64,000 nt of DNA from Tatumella ptyseos (GTDB taxonomy: Bacteria; Pseudomonadota; Gammaproteobacteria; Enterobacterales; Enterobacteriaceae): NCBI RefSeq assembly GCF_030552895.1, contig NZ_CP130649.1, positions 124,001 to 188,000 of the forward strand, written 5' to 3'. The notes beneath the pieces are model-generated. The model had not been told where the DNA came from. It did not search any database and saw nothing but the letters and a program-made list of their open reading frames with translations. Shown here piece after piece: positions 18,757 through 27,769 of the stretch. Both the position numbers and the translations under genes were made by a program. Numbering within the stretch: the first letter of the stretch is position 1; every line of letters starts with the position of its first letter.

Positions 18757-19341
18757 ATGCTCGATCCCTCTTATATTAGTTATGTCGTCGTTATGTCGGT
18801 CACACCTGGGCCAAATAATGTCATGTTGGCGACCTCTGGGGTTAACTATGGTCTGAGAAAGACCTTGCCCATGGTATTAGGGATTATCGCGGGGTGTTTA
18901 GTGCAATTACTCTTCTCCATCCTCGCCTTTGAACAGCTGTTACACTGGATGGCAATGATCCGCATCCCGCTAACGCTAGTGGGCAGCGGATACCTATTCT
19001 GGTTAGCGTGGAAAATTTTTCGTTCAGCAGCACCTGAACTCACGCAAGCTTCAACACCCATGAGTTTTTTTGGAGCCGTCATATTTCAAGCGGTAAATCC
19101 TAAAGCATGGCTGATGTGTTTGAACGTTGCACTGGTTTATGCTGCCGATATCCCATTGAGTTGGATGCTGCTGAGCTATGGCTTAATGACATTACCTTGC
19201 GTCATTATTTGGGCGATGCTCGGTGATAAGATGAGTGGACTATTACAAGACGCGAGTAAACGTTGGGTGTTTAATAGCGTAATGGCGCTAACATTGGTGA
19301 TGACAGCAAGTTGGATGCTAGTCGAAGTGATCATGGCATAG
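18757..19341 (+). CDS. LysE/RhtB family amino acid exporter
   Basis: A 194-residue membrane protein with about six helices and the family signature SVTPGPNNVMLATSGVNYG near the N-terminus. The family exports amino acids (Lys, Arg, homoserine, Thr, Leu, Cys); the substrate here is unknown. The start MLDPSYISY follows a GCAGGACA ribosome site. It is divergent from a PLP-binding MocR regulator, a common pairing that suggests it is induced by an amino acid or amine. Confidence 0.9.
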   Translation: MLDPSYISYVVVMSVTPGPNNVMLATSGVNYGLRKTLPMVLGIIAGCLVQLLFSILAFEQLLHWMAMIRIPLTLVGSGYLFWLAWKIFRSAAPELTQASTPMSFFGAVIFQAVNPKAWLMCLNVALVYAADIPLSWMLLSYGLMTLPCVIIWAMLGDKMSGLLQDASKRWVFNSVMALTLVMTASWMLVEVIMA

Positions 19342-19342
19342 T

Positions 19343-19373
19343 GTAAACGGCCTGCTTAAAGCAGGCCGTTTAC
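19343..19373. terminator. Bidirectional terminator, lysE-type gene / mqo
   Basis: A perfect 13-bp stem, GTAAACGGCCTGC with GCAGGCCGTTTAC (loop TTAAA), fills the gap between two convergent genes, 2 bp after one stop and 3 bp before the other. Confidence 0.9.
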
Positions 19374-19375
19374 TA

Positions 19376-21001
19376 TTATACGGAGAGAGGTTCACTCTCA
19401 GTAACAGGGAGTGGGCTAAGTGTTAACGCGGTTTGCTCACTCTCTGGCGTTGGATAATCGAGTTCTAAGACTTCACTAGTATGTTTTAATACCTGCTCAG
19501 TCGCTTGTTCATCATCGTTAAGCGCGGTTTTCCAATAGGGGATTAATTGCTTAATCTTCTGTTGCCAGCTTTCTGAAGCAATTTCATCCTTAAAGATCCT
19601 ACCCATCACCTCGAGCATTGCTTGTGCAGCGGTTGACGCACCCGGCGACGCCCCCAAGAGTGCTGAAATCGTTCCATCCTGAGAGGTAATAATTTCGGTG
19701 CCCAGTTTTAAGGTACCACCTTTGCTTCCATCATTTTCAATCACTTGTACACGCTGACCGGCAACAACTAATCGCCAATCTTCCGCTTTAGCGTGAGGGA
19801 CATATTCACGTAGTGCATCGAGGCGATCTTTATCGGTGAGTAAGACTTGCCCGATAAGATATTTCACTAAGCTGAAATTACGCGCCCCGACTTGCATCAT
19901 TGGAATGATATTATTTGGCGTCATCGAGCCAAACATATCGAGTAAAGAGCCCTGTTTAAGGAATTTAGTCGAAAAGGTAGCAAATGGCCCAAACAGGAGC
20001 ACTTGTTTACCATCGAGGACGCGTGTGTCGACATGAGGAACCGACATTGGCGGCGCTCCAACACTGGCCTTACCGTAAACTTTAGCTAAGTGCTGTTGGA
20101 CTAATTCTTGGTTTTCAGTCACTAAGAAGGAGCCCCCTACGGGGAAACCCGCAAACTTTTTCGCTTCTTCAATCCCAGTTTTTTGGAGAAGGGGAAGTGC
20201 GCCACCGCCGGCGCCAATGAAGATATGTTTTGCGGTCAGGGTACGCGAGGTGTTATTCATCAGGTTATGCAACGTGACTTGCCACAAGCCATTCTCTAGA
20301 CGCGTAATCGTCCGCACTTCTTGACGAAGTGATAAGGTGAAATTATCGCGTTGGCTTAAGCTCTCAATGAGCTGTTTAGTAAGTTCACCGAAATTCACAT
20401 CAGTCCCGAAAGGGGAGTGGGTCGCAGCCACTTTCTCTCCTGGTCGACGCCCTTTCATAATCAGGGGTGCCCACTGTTGGATCGTTTCCGCTTTGTCAGA
20501 AAAGGTCATTCCGCGGAATAAGCAACTGTTACGTAAACTCTCGGCGCGCTTTCTTAGGAAATTGACGTTATCATCTCCCCACACAAAGCTCATATGTGGC
20601 GTAGTATTGATAAAACTGCTCGGTTTACCCAACCGACCCTGCTCTACCAATGAAGCCCAAAACTGACGAGAAACCATAAAGGCCTCGTTAATCGAAATCG
20701 CCTTAGAGATATCAATCGAACCATCTGCACGTTGCGGCGTATAATTCAACTCCGCGAGCGCCGAGTGGCCGGTCCCAGCATTATTCCAACCATTTGAAGA
20801 CTCTTCTGCAACGCCAGGTAGGCGTTCAACCATCTCAAGACGCCAAGTCGGTTCAACTTCTTGCAATAAAGTACCTAAGGTTGCGCTCATAATTCCCGCA
20901 CCGATCAATAACATATCGAGGGGAGAAGATTCGGGTACATTAGCAGTCATAGCGTGGCTCGCACTCATAGAGAGTGGTAGATGTAGTGGTGATTTCGACA
21001 T
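19376..21001 (-). CDS. mqo: Malate:quinone oxidoreductase
   Basis: A 541-residue FAD enzyme on the inner face of the membrane that oxidises malate to oxaloacetate and passes electrons to quinone (TCA cycle). [10 protein letters not shown] (34-43) binds [25 protein letters not shown] and [14 protein letters not shown] are family hallmarks. The length is close to E. coli Mqo (548). The start at 21001 has AGAGGA upstream. Unlike E. coli Mqo, whose N-terminus is longer and hydrophobic, this N-terminus is short and Ser-rich. The long upstream region carries several regulator-like sites. Confidence 0.95.
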   Translation of the reverse strand: MSKSPLHLPLSMSASHAMTANVPESSPLDMLLIGAGIMSATLGTLLQEVEPTWRLEMVERLPGVAEESSNGWNNAGTGHSALAELNYTPQRADGSIDISKAISINEAFMVSRQFWASLVEQGRLGKPSSFINTTPHMSFVWGDDNVNFLRKRAESLRNSCLFRGMTFSDKAETIQQWAPLIMKGRRPGEKVAATHSPFGTDVNFGELTKQLIESLSQRDNFTLSLRQEVRTITRLENGLWQVTLHNLMNNTSRTLTAKHIFIGAGGGALPLLQKTGIEEAKKFAGFPVGGSFLVTENQELVQQHLAKVYGKASVGAPPMSVPHVDTRVLDGKQVLLFGPFATFSTKFLKQGSLLDMFGSMTPNNIIPMMQVGARNFSLVKYLIGQVLLTDKDRLDALREYVPHAKAEDWRLVVAGQRVQVIENDGSKGGTLKLGTEIITSQDGTISALLGASPGASTAAQAMLEVMGRIFKDEIASESWQQKIKQLIPYWKTALNDDEQATEQVLKHTSEVLELDYPTPESEQTALTLSPLPVTESEPLSV

Positions 21002-21017
21002 GAGGCAATATCCTCTT

Positions 21018-21042
21018 CTGTAAGACGCCGATCCGCTTACAG
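21018..21042 (-). promoter_or_regulatory. Hairpin just upstream of the mqo ribosome site
   Basis: In the mqo leader, CTGTAAG and CTTACAG form a 7-bp stem around an 11-nt loop. It ends 17 nt before the start codon and touches the AGAGGA ribosome site. It could affect translation; no regulator is known to me. Confidence 0.5.
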
Positions 21043-21285
21043 CGTGGTGACAGTAAATGAAGCTCTCGGTAAGATACCGATAAATATAACATTTCCCGCT
21101 TTAATTTAAACATCGGATTTAAAGTATTTTTTGAAAAAAAAATACAATTCAAATAGCTTAAAAATCATAATTGGGTCTATTTTTTTAATAAAAAAATCAA
21201 TAGATTATTATTTAATTCTACTATTATTAGCGAGTTTAAGGTGACTATTAACTATATTGCTAATATTCAAATTTTTATTCTATAA

Positions 21286-21304
21286 GCTAATGATAATCAT
21301 CAAC
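21286..21304. promoter_or_regulatory. Fur-box-like site upstream of mqo
   Basis: GCTAATGATAATCATCAAC matches the 19-bp Fur consensus GATAATGATAATCATTATC at 16 positions. It overlaps a possible minus-strand promoter (TTGATG at 21303-21298 and TAGAAT about 15 bp further). The only downstream minus-strand gene is mqo. Confidence 0.68.
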
Positions 21305-21326
21305 ATAATCATACAGCAATCGATAA

Positions 21327-21342
21327 TGTGATTTATGTCACA
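21327..21342. promoter_or_regulatory. CRP site upstream of mqo
   Basis: TGTGATTTATGTCACA is a perfect match to TGTGA-N6-TCACA. Its centre lies about 64 bp upstream of the start point predicted from the promoter overlapping the Fur-like box, close to the -61.5 used by class I CRP activation. Confidence 0.78.
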
Positions 21343-21347
21343 TAGTG

Positions 21348-21362
21348 GTTAATTAAGTGTTA
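21348..21362. promoter_or_regulatory. ArcA-box-like site upstream of mqo
   Basis: GTTAATTAAGTGTTA differs at one of 15 positions from the ArcA-P consensus GTTAATTAAATGTTA. ArcA represses mqo in E. coli. A caveat: the same bases lie in an imperfect hairpin (TAGTGGT 21343-21349 with ACCACTA 21368-21374) that may instead be the ybdJ terminator. Confidence 0.58.
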
Positions 21363-21379
21363 AAATTACCACTAATTGA

Positions 21380-21628
21380 TCAAGAAGCGTTGGAGATAAA
21401 ACGCCGCCAGATAAATCGGATAAGTAAATATTCCAACGTTCCTAGAAAGAGAAACCATAGAGCGAAAACGATAGTATAAAGCTGATTCAGGTCCATGAGA
21501 TGGAACCATTGCATCATTGATTTGGCCAAACCAATGCCAAACGTCGGCGCGGGCAGCAACAGTGCCGACAAAAAGCCGAGTAGTAAAATTCCTGCAGGGA
21601 TGAAGAGGGTTTCAAGTGGGTTTTTCAT
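21380..21628 (-). CDS. ybdJ: YbdJ-like small membrane protein (DUF1158)
   Basis: An 82-residue protein with two hydrophobic segments (about 8-26 and 50-72) and the motif FHLMDLNQLYTI, collinear with E. coli YbdJ of the same length. Its function is unknown. Basic residues at both ends (MKNP; RFIWRRF) suggest both termini face the cytoplasm. It stands alone, divergent from mntP. Confidence 0.82.
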   Translation of the reverse strand: MKNPLETLFIPAGILLLGFLSALLLPAPTFGIGLAKSMMQWFHLMDLNQLYTIVFALWFLFLGTLEYLLIRFIWRRFISNAS

Positions 21629-21740
21629 AAGGCACTCATGTTTTCTTCACGCTGAGCGTGATTCTAGCTAATCATAAAGTCGAAACTAATTTTACCAAGA
21701 ATATCCACAGCTTGCGCCTCGTTTATGTATTAGGGTAAAA

Positions 21741-21760
21741 GTTATAGCCTTTGCTATACT
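21741..21760. promoter_or_regulatory. MntR box upstream of mntP
   Basis: GTTATAGCCTTTGCTATACT carries the 14-bp core ATAGCCTTTGCTAT, identical to the core of the known MntR box AACATAGCCTTTGCTATGTT. Its right half overlaps TGCTATACT, an extended -10 candidate. The mntP start is 116 bp downstream. This ties mntP to manganese sensing. Confidence 0.82.
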
Positions 21761-21875
21761 TAACTCTATGATTTTATTGCTTTTTTATTTCCCCCTTTGC
21801 ATGGTAGACTCCTCTGCATAATGATTTCCCGATTAGGGAAAATGACTGTTACTTTGTAAAGCTACTCAGATTACT

Positions 21876-22448
21876 ATGAATATACTGACCACACTTATTC
21901 TTGCCTTAGGCATGTCGATGGACGCTTTTGCCGCAGCCTTAGGTAAAGGCGCTGTACTTAAACAGGTGACCTTTAGAGAAGCCCTCCGTACAGGACTGAT
22001 TTTCGGTGTGATTGAAACATTGACGCCCTTACTGGGGTGGGCCCTCGGTATTGCTGCAAGTAAATATGTGATGGCTTGGGACCACTGGATCGCCTTTGTA
22101 TTACTCACCGTTCTCGGTGGTCGTATGGTTATAGGTGGATTGCGCCATCGTAATGACGAAAATATCAGTGCCCCAGAACGTCACGGATTTATGGTACTCG
22201 CCTTAACAGCCGTAGCGACAAGTTTAGATGCACTCGCTGTTGGCGTTGGGCTCGCTTTTCTGCAAGTAAATATTGTGCTGACTGCGTTGACCATTGGGAT
22301 TAGTACAACCGTTATGGCAACTACCGGTATGTTAATCGGGCGATTTATTGGGCCAGTCTTGGGTAAATGGGCAGAAATTTTAGGCGGTATTGTGCTCATC
22401 GGCATTGGTACTTCGATTTTGGTTGAACACCTCGGTTTACTTAACTAA
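21876..22448 (+). CDS. mntP: Manganese exporter MntP
   Basis: A 190-residue membrane protein with six helices in two repeats. Each repeat has an acidic helix motif: [17 protein letters not shown] (residues 11-27) and [16 protein letters not shown], the conserved Asp pair of MntP/YebN. It pumps Mn2+ out of the cell. An MntR box lies upstream. I could not recognise the yybP-ykoY riboswitch known from the E. coli mntP leader. The next gene starts 30 bp downstream and may be co-transcribed. Confidence 0.94.
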   Translation: MNILTTLILALGMSMDAFAAALGKGAVLKQVTFREALRTGLIFGVIETLTPLLGWALGIAASKYVMAWDHWIAFVLLTVLGGRMVIGGLRHRNDENISAPERHGFMVLALTAVATSLDALAVGVGLAFLQVNIVLTALTIGISTTVMATTGMLIGRFIGPVLGKWAEILGGIVLIGIGTSILVEHLGLLN

Positions 22449-22478
22449 AGCGGCTCGGGCTCAAGGATATATATCAAT

Positions 22479-22841
22479 ATGAAAGTAATGACTAGTCTGT
22501 TTACCGGTGCCATGATGCTTTTATCATTACCCCTATTTGCCGCACAGACCCACCCTAAAATTGAAGGCGCTAAGGGCAAACTTATTCAATTTTCCGTTGA
22601 GAGTAACCCGACGACAGGTTACCAGTGGATGATTAGCAGGCTTCCTCAGGAATTAATGTTTGTATCGAGCGATTATCAGCAAAATAAGGACTGCCCTAAA
22701 GGTGCGGTAGGTTGCCCAGGTAAGCAAACCTTCACCTTCCTAGCTCAACAAGCGGGTACCGCTAATTTAACGCTAATCTATGGTCGAACTTTTGATAAAA
22801 CCTCTTGGCAAGAAATAACGGTACCGGTGATCATTAACTGA
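22479..22841 (+). CDS. Periplasmic chagasin-like protease inhibitor (I42 family)
   Basis: A 120-residue protein with a cleavable signal peptide (about 1-21, ending LPLFA-A). The mature domain has NPTTGYQW at 43-50, the inhibitory L2 loop of chagasin/ICP inhibitors of papain-like cysteine proteases. Cys72 and Cys79 may form a disulphide. The third loop (YGRTFDKTSW) replaces the usual RPW. Such exported inhibitors are thought to block host or predator cysteine proteases. It lies 30 bp after mntP. Confidence 0.82.
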   Translation: MKVMTSLFTGAMMLLSLPLFAAQTHPKIEGAKGKLIQFSVESNPTTGYQWMISRLPQELMFVSSDYQQNKDCPKGAVGCPGKQTFTFLAQQAGTANLTLIYGRTFDKTSWQEITVPVIIN

Positions 22842-23011
22842 ATTTCACCCTATCGGGCTATACCGTTGTGACCGATTCTACGGGGTCTTCTCTTTTACGC
22901 TCACTGCTTTCTGTGTAGCAAATTAGCCGGATAATCGTTGCAGAAAGCGGAAGTTCAGCAGATTTTACAGTAGACTTATCCATTCATGCACTGCATAGAG
23001 TCGATATAGTT

Positions 23012-24847
23012 ATGATTTCTGAGCGTTTTGAACGATTGATTGATATTTTCCGCGAGGCCCCAAAGGCCGAGCCGCCTAGAACGATTGGCGCCTTCTACCT
23101 TTTCTATTTACGGCAAGTATGGCCCTGTTTTGCTGGGTTACTTGTGGTCGGTTTTCTGGGTGCACTGATTGAAGTCGCACTCTTCAGCTACTTAAGCACC
23201 ATCATCGACCTTGTGAATCATAGCCAGCCAGCAACGATCTTCCGCGAGCATTGGCCGATTCTCTTGTGGATGGGGGCGGTCGCATTAGTGATCCGCCCGG
23301 TAATGATTTGGTTGCATGATTTGCTTATTCATCAAACCATTAACCCACGTATGACCAGCATGATCCGCTGGCAAAATCATCGCTATGTCTTACGCCAAAG
23401 TTTATCCTTTTTCCAAGGCGATTTTGCTGGACGTATTGCACAGCGTATTATGCAAACGGGTAACTCCGTCCGGGATTCTGCGGTACAGCTGGTCGACGCT
23501 ATTTGGCATGTCTTAATCTATGCAGTGACTTCTCTGGTGCTCTTTGCCGAAACCGATTGGAAATTAATGATCCCATTAATTGTTTGGATGGTGGTGTACG
23601 TCGCAGCATTGCGTTATTTCGTTCCACGCGTCAAACAACGTTCAGTGGTCTCTTCGGAGGCACGTTCCAAATTAATGGGGTTCATTGTTGATGGTTATAC
23701 CAATATTGCTACCTTAAAACTTTTCGCACACAGCGCACTGGAAGAGCAAAACGCCAAAGAGACTCTCCAAGATCAAACAGAAAAAACGCAGTTAGCCGGC
23801 AGAATGATTACGGCGATGGACGTTACGCTTTCTACTATGAATGGCGCCTTGATTGTGACAACGACTGGTCTGGCGTTGTGGCTATGGAGTCAATCATTGA
23901 TCTCCGTCGGAGCTATTGCTTTAGCGACAGGGCTAGTCATCCGCTTGGTTAACATGTCTGGATGGATCATGTGGGTGGTGAATGGTATTTTCGATAATAT
24001 CGGCACTGTTCAAGATGGAATGAAAACCGTCTCTCAACCCCTTAGCGTGCAAGATATACCGCAGGCGAAGCAGCTGCATGTCACACAAGGCGAAATCGTC
24101 TTCGATCATGTGCGTTTTGGTTACTCGAAAGAACGGACCATTATCGATGACCTTAGGTTAACCATCCACCCGGGCGAAAAAATTGGCTTAATCGGTTCGT
24201 CAGGAGCCGGTAAGTCGACCTTGGTGAACCTATTATTGCGAATGTACGACGTTGATCAGGGCAAAATCAGTATTGACCATCAAGATATTGCGCAGGTCAC
24301 TCAAGATAGTTTACGCAGTCAAATTGGGATGATCACCCAAGATACGTCGCTGCTTCATCGCTCTATCCGGGATAACCTGTTATATGGTCGTCCTGAAGCG
24401 ACTGAGGAAGAGCTTGCCACGGCAATTATTGGCGCGCGCGCCGACGAATTTATCCCCCAGCTTTCCGATAACGAAGGGCGCGTCGGTCTGAATGCGCAAG
24501 TCGGAGAGCGAGGCGTTAAATTATCCGGTGGACAGCGTCAGCGGATTGCAATTGCCCGCGTGCTATTAAAAAATGCGCCGATCTTGATTATGGACGAAGC
24601 GACCTCAGCGTTAGATTCTGAGGTCGAAGCAGCAATACAGGAAAGCTTAGAATCGCTAATGAGCGGTAAAACTGTTATCGCTATTGCACACCGCCTCTCC
24701 ACTATCGCGCGTATGGATCGTCTTATCGTATTACACCAAGGAAAAATTGCCGAACAGGGCACTCATCAACAATTATTGGCGCAGCAAGGCATCTATGCCC
24801 GTTTATGGCAACGCCAGACCGGCGGATTTGTGGGGGTTGATGAGTAA
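23012..24847 (+). CDS. ABC exporter, fused permease and ATPase
   Basis: A 611-residue half-transporter. A six-helix exporter-type membrane domain (about 35-340) is joined to an ATPase domain: Walker A GSSGAGKS at 395-402, signature LSGGQ at 504-508, Walker B ILIMDEA at 524-530, H-loop His560. It works as a homodimer or with a partner. It resembles the YddA/MsbA-like multidrug or lipid exporters; the substrate is unknown. A single gene with no membrane fusion partner nearby. Confidence 0.9.
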   Translation: MISERFERLIDIFREAPKAEPPRTIGAFYLFYLRQVWPCFAGLLVVGFLGALIEVALFSYLSTIIDLVNHSQPATIFREHWPILLWMGAVALVIRPVMIWLHDLLIHQTINPRMTSMIRWQNHRYVLRQSLSFFQGDFAGRIAQRIMQTGNSVRDSAVQLVDAIWHVLIYAVTSLVLFAETDWKLMIPLIVWMVVYVAALRYFVPRVKQRSVVSSEARSKLMGFIVDGYTNIATLKLFAHSALEEQNAKETLQDQTEKTQLAGRMITAMDVTLSTMNGALIVTTTGLALWLWSQSLISVGAIALATGLVIRLVNMSGWIMWVVNGIFDNIGTVQDGMKTVSQPLSVQDIPQAKQLHVTQGEIVFDHVRFGYSKERTIIDDLRLTIHPGEKIGLIGSSGAGKSTLVNLLLRMYDVDQGKISIDHQDIAQVTQDSLRSQIGMITQDTSLLHRSIRDNLLYGRPEATEEELATAIIGARADEFIPQLSDNEGRVGLNAQVGERGVKLSGGQRQRIAIARVLLKNAPILIMDEATSALDSEVEAAIQESLESLMSGKTVIAIAHRLSTIARMDRLIVLHQGKIAEQGTHQQLLAQQGIYARLWQRQTGGFVGVDE

Positions 24848-24924
24848 TTGATAAAGATTAGTGGGTCAGTTTGAACGCGTGCTTTGCTATAATGGCCCAC
24901 ACGTCTTTTCATCCTCGGAATATT

Positions 24925-25428
24925 ATGGAACGCTTTGTAGAAAATTTAATGTATGCCACCCGCTGGATTTTAGCGCCTGTCTATTTCGGCCTATCCCTTG
25001 GGCTACTGGCCCTGACGGTGAAATTTTTCCAAGAAGTCATTCACGTTCTCCCTGAGCTATTTACGGTAAGTGAAAATGACCTCATTTTATTATTACTTTC
25101 CCTGATTGATATGTCGCTGGTGGGCGGGCTACTCATCATGGTGATGTTGTCTGGGTATGAAAACTTCATCTCCCGGCTTGATATTGATGAGAGTAAAGAA
25201 AAACTGAGTTGGTTAGGTAAAATGGATGCGGGCTCGTTGAAAAATAAGGTCGCTGCATCAATCGTCGCTATCTCGTCCATTCATCTTCTGCGGGTTTTTA
25301 TGGAAGTCCGCACTATCGATAATACGAAGATTCTTTGGTATGTCGTGCTACATGTCACTTTTGTTTTCTCTGCATTTGTGATGGGTTATTTAGATAAACT
25401 CTCTCGTTATGACAAAGCAGCACACTAA
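24925..25428 (+). CDS. yqhA: UPF0114 membrane protein YqhA
   Basis: A 167-residue membrane protein with about four helices, collinear with E. coli YqhA ([53 protein letters not shown]). No function is established. The start at ATG 24925 matches E. coli; the frame opens 54 bp earlier without homology. Confidence 0.92.
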   Translation: MERFVENLMYATRWILAPVYFGLSLGLLALTVKFFQEVIHVLPELFTVSENDLILLLLSLIDMSLVGGLLIMVMLSGYENFISRLDIDESKEKLSWLGKMDAGSLKNKVAASIVAISSIHLLRVFMEVRTIDNTKILWYVVLHVTFVFSAFVMGYLDKLSRYDKAAH

Positions 25429-25443
25429 TCATTAACGCCTATA

Positions 25444-25474
25444 CCTTGGGGCAGTTTATACTCTCGCCCCAAGG
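25444..25474 (+). terminator. Hairpin after yqhA
   Basis: CCTTGGGGC and GCCCCAAGG form a perfect 9-bp stem (13-nt loop), 16 bp after the stop. The T tract is poor (CTTAATAAAA). Confidence 0.7.
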
Positions 25475-25496
25475 CTTAATAAAATAGACCGCGCAT

Positions 25497-25928
25497 ATGT
25501 TCCTGACACCCGTAAAATATCGACTTGCAGCAGTACTTGCCGTGCTGTCGATTTTACTGTTGTTCATCGCGCCATTAATCTCGCAATCACTTTATCTCTA
25601 TCATGCTTCCCACACCATGCACACAGAACCACGCTGCAGTGAGGATATGACGGGAATGGGGGATATGTCGCAGATGTCGGACGCGATGATGTCACACAAC
25701 ATGTCAGCGGATAAAAGCGATCACACCTCTCTACCCGCGTCAGGCATGGTCTGTGGTTATTGTGAATTACTGGTCCATTTCCCCTTCTTCGCCTGGATTG
25801 CTGCGGCTATCCTTTGGCTGCTAAGCGCTCTAGCGCTAACGCCGCCTCAGCTACCTTATCGCACCATTGTCTTAACGCCTTGTTATCCACCTCAGTTGTC
25901 GAGGGGGCCGCCGCGGGTCCTGAATTAA
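25497..25928 (+). CDS. DUF2946 family protein, Met/His-rich
   Basis: A 143-residue protein with an N-terminal membrane segment or signal anchor (11-30), a Met/His-rich periplasmic stretch (residues 36-76 hold eight Met and five His), then CGYC (86-89) and a second membrane segment (94-116). The CxYC-before-helix pattern is that of DUF2946, often found with copper-linked TonB receptors and PepSY proteins. Metal-binding looks likely but is inferred. The ribosome site is weak. The following PepSY gene starts 56 bp downstream. Confidence 0.75.
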   Translation: MFLTPVKYRLAAVLAVLSILLLFIAPLISQSLYLYHASHTMHTEPRCSEDMTGMGDMSQMSDAMMSHNMSADKSDHTSLPASGMVCGYCELLVHFPFFAWIAAAILWLLSALALTPPQLPYRTIVLTPCYPPQLSRGPPRVLN

Positions 25929-25984
25929 ATCATTAGTGCACTGAATACAGTGCGTTGACTTTTTTCTTGAACCGTGAGAGCGCT

Positions 25985-27688
25985 ATGACTCAGTCTGTTA
26001 AAGCGACGTCGAACAGCAATAACGCATTAATGTTACTGCTACGTCGTCTACATTTTTATGTTGGTCTATTTATTGGACCTTTTATTTTTATTGCATCCCT
26101 GACGGGGATGCTTTATGTCGTGACCCCAAGTGTGGAGAGTCAGTTATATGCCTCGACACTTAACGTGGTTCCTCAAGGGGCGGTTCAGCCTCTCTCCGCA
26201 CAAGTTGCCGCGGCGAAGCGTGCGCTTCATCAACCCGCCACGCTTGCAGCGGTGCGTCCTGCGCCGAGCAAGACGGATACTACTCGCGTTCAATTTTCTC
26301 AAGCTGGTCTGGGTCCTTCGGAAACCCGAGCGATCTTCATTGATCCTTACCGCCTTACCGTAACAGGCGACTATATTGTCTACGGGACATCAGGGATATT
26401 GCCGTTTAGAACCACATTGGATCATCTCCATCAAAGCCTGTTATTAGGGAATGTCGGACGTGCTTACAGTGAACTTGCCGCCTCATGGATGTGGATTGCT
26501 GCAGTGGGAGGCATCATCCTATGGATTGGGGCACGTCGACAGTCTACCCAAAGCACAGGCAAGAAAAGTTTCAGCCAGCGCTGGCACCGTCGGTTGGGGG
26601 GGATATTATTGTTAGGAATGTTATTTCTTTCCGCAACAGGGATAACCTGGTCACAGTGGGCGGGGAACAATGTTAATCAATTGCGACATGCCTTTGGATG
26701 GTTAACCCCGCAAGTTACCGCCGTTGTGGGAGGCGTCACGGATCCTGCACCGAAAAATGCGCATGCTGAACATCAGGCTATGGATATGGGCAGTATGCCT
26801 GGAATGGATATGAGCCAACCTATGCCAACGCCCGCACCTGCCTATAATGTGGCGGATAGCGACTGGGACCGGGCATTAGTCGAGGCAAGGCAAAGTGGGA
26901 TACATGCCGCGAAAATTGAAATTCGTCCACCTAAGGATAGCGACCATACTTGGACGGTCACCGAAATCGACCATCGTTGGCCAGTTCAGGTCGATGCCGT
27001 CGCGTTGGATCCGAAAACCCTTAGCGTTATTGACCACGTCGAGTTTAGCGATTACCCACTTCTGGCAAAATTAACCCGTTGGGGAGTTGATGCACACATG
27101 GGGCTTCTTTTTGGCTGGGTAAATCAGCTGATACTTGCCCTGTTCGCACTTGGACTCTGCGCGTTGATAATTATGGGTTACCGTCAATGGTGGCGACGCC
27201 GGCCTCAACCGGCCAAGCACTCACCGGCACAGACACTGAGCGAAGCGTGGCGAAACTGTCCGATTATCACGCGCAGTCTCGTGCTCGTCTTCGCTGCGTT
27301 AATCAGTTATGCCTTACCTGTACTTGGGGTAAGCCTTGTTTGCTTTATTTTGATCGATATTTATCGCTGGAAGAGGGCGTTAATCATGCAACATACACCG
27401 ATAAGTGAGTCGTCTCAACGGACGGCAGAGCAGTCTCAACAGCGTAAAAAGAAGCGTAATTTCATCCGTGGGGTTATCGTTATTTGGTTACTGACCTGTA
27501 TAGTGATGTCGCGGGCCATCATTGGTGGCGTGATTGACGAATATCACCTTTCCTTTAACGAGTGGTCAGGGGGGATGTATGCCATGCAAGGAATGATGAT
27601 CATCATCTATACCAGTGTCTTTACTGGGTTGATGTCGATCCCGCTCTGGTACTTTTTCCTCGGTGAAAGCGATCCCCAAGGGAAATGA
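25985..27688 (+). CDS. PepSY-associated membrane protein with Met/His-rich loop
   Basis: A 567-residue PepSY_TM-family inner membrane protein. Membrane segments lie near 24-46, 164-183 and 205-222, and in the last 200 residues. Residues 260-280 are a metal-ligand-like patch (HAEHQAMDMGSMPGMDM). The family includes iron-regulated and copper-linked proteins, some thought to reduce metals at the membrane. I chose MTQSVK at 25985, with GAGAGCG in front; an ATG 30 bp upstream is less likely. With DUF2946 upstream it suggests a copper-handling pair. Confidence 0.82.
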   Translation: MTQSVKATSNSNNALMLLLRRLHFYVGLFIGPFIFIASLTGMLYVVTPSVESQLYASTLNVVPQGAVQPLSAQVAAAKRALHQPATLAAVRPAPSKTDTTRVQFSQAGLGPSETRAIFIDPYRLTVTGDYIVYGTSGILPFRTTLDHLHQSLLLGNVGRAYSELAASWMWIAAVGGIILWIGARRQSTQSTGKKSFSQRWHRRLGGILLLGMLFLSATGITWSQWAGNNVNQLRHAFGWLTPQVTAVVGGVTDPAPKNAHAEHQAMDMGSMPGMDMSQPMPTPAPAYNVADSDWDRALVEARQSGIHAAKIEIRPPKDSDHTWTVTEIDHRWPVQVDAVALDPKTLSVIDHVEFSDYPLLAKLTRWGVDAHMGLLFGWVNQLILALFALGLCALIIMGYRQWWRRRPQPAKHSPAQTLSEAWRNCPIITRSLVLVFAALISYALPVLGVSLVCFILIDIYRWKRALIMQHTPISESSQRTAEQSQQRKKKRNFIRGVIVIWLLTCIVMSRAIIGGVIDEYHLSFNEWSGGMYAMQGMMIIIYTSVFTGLMSIPLWYFFLGESDPQGK

Positions 27689-27730
27689 TAAGTTCGACGC
27701 TGAGTCATGAACCTTGGCGTCATAGCGATA

Positions 27731-27757
27731 AAAAAACCACCCTAAGGTGGTTTTTTT
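27731..27757. terminator. Bidirectional terminator, PepSY gene / gor
   Basis: An 11-bp stem, AAAAAACCACC with GGTGGTTTTTT (loop CTAA), ends in T runs on both strands between convergent genes. Confidence 0.94.
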
Positions 27758-27769
27758 CGTTCAAGTGAC

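Noticed and set aside
21771..21875. Possible yybP-ykoY manganese riboswitch before mntP
   Set aside because: I could not find the conserved core bases; what remains does not fold into the known pattern by eye.
22906..22948. 8-bp inverted repeat (GCTTTCTG and CAGAAAGC) before the ABC exporter
   Set aside because: Long 27-nt loop, no T tract, and short arms that can occur by chance.
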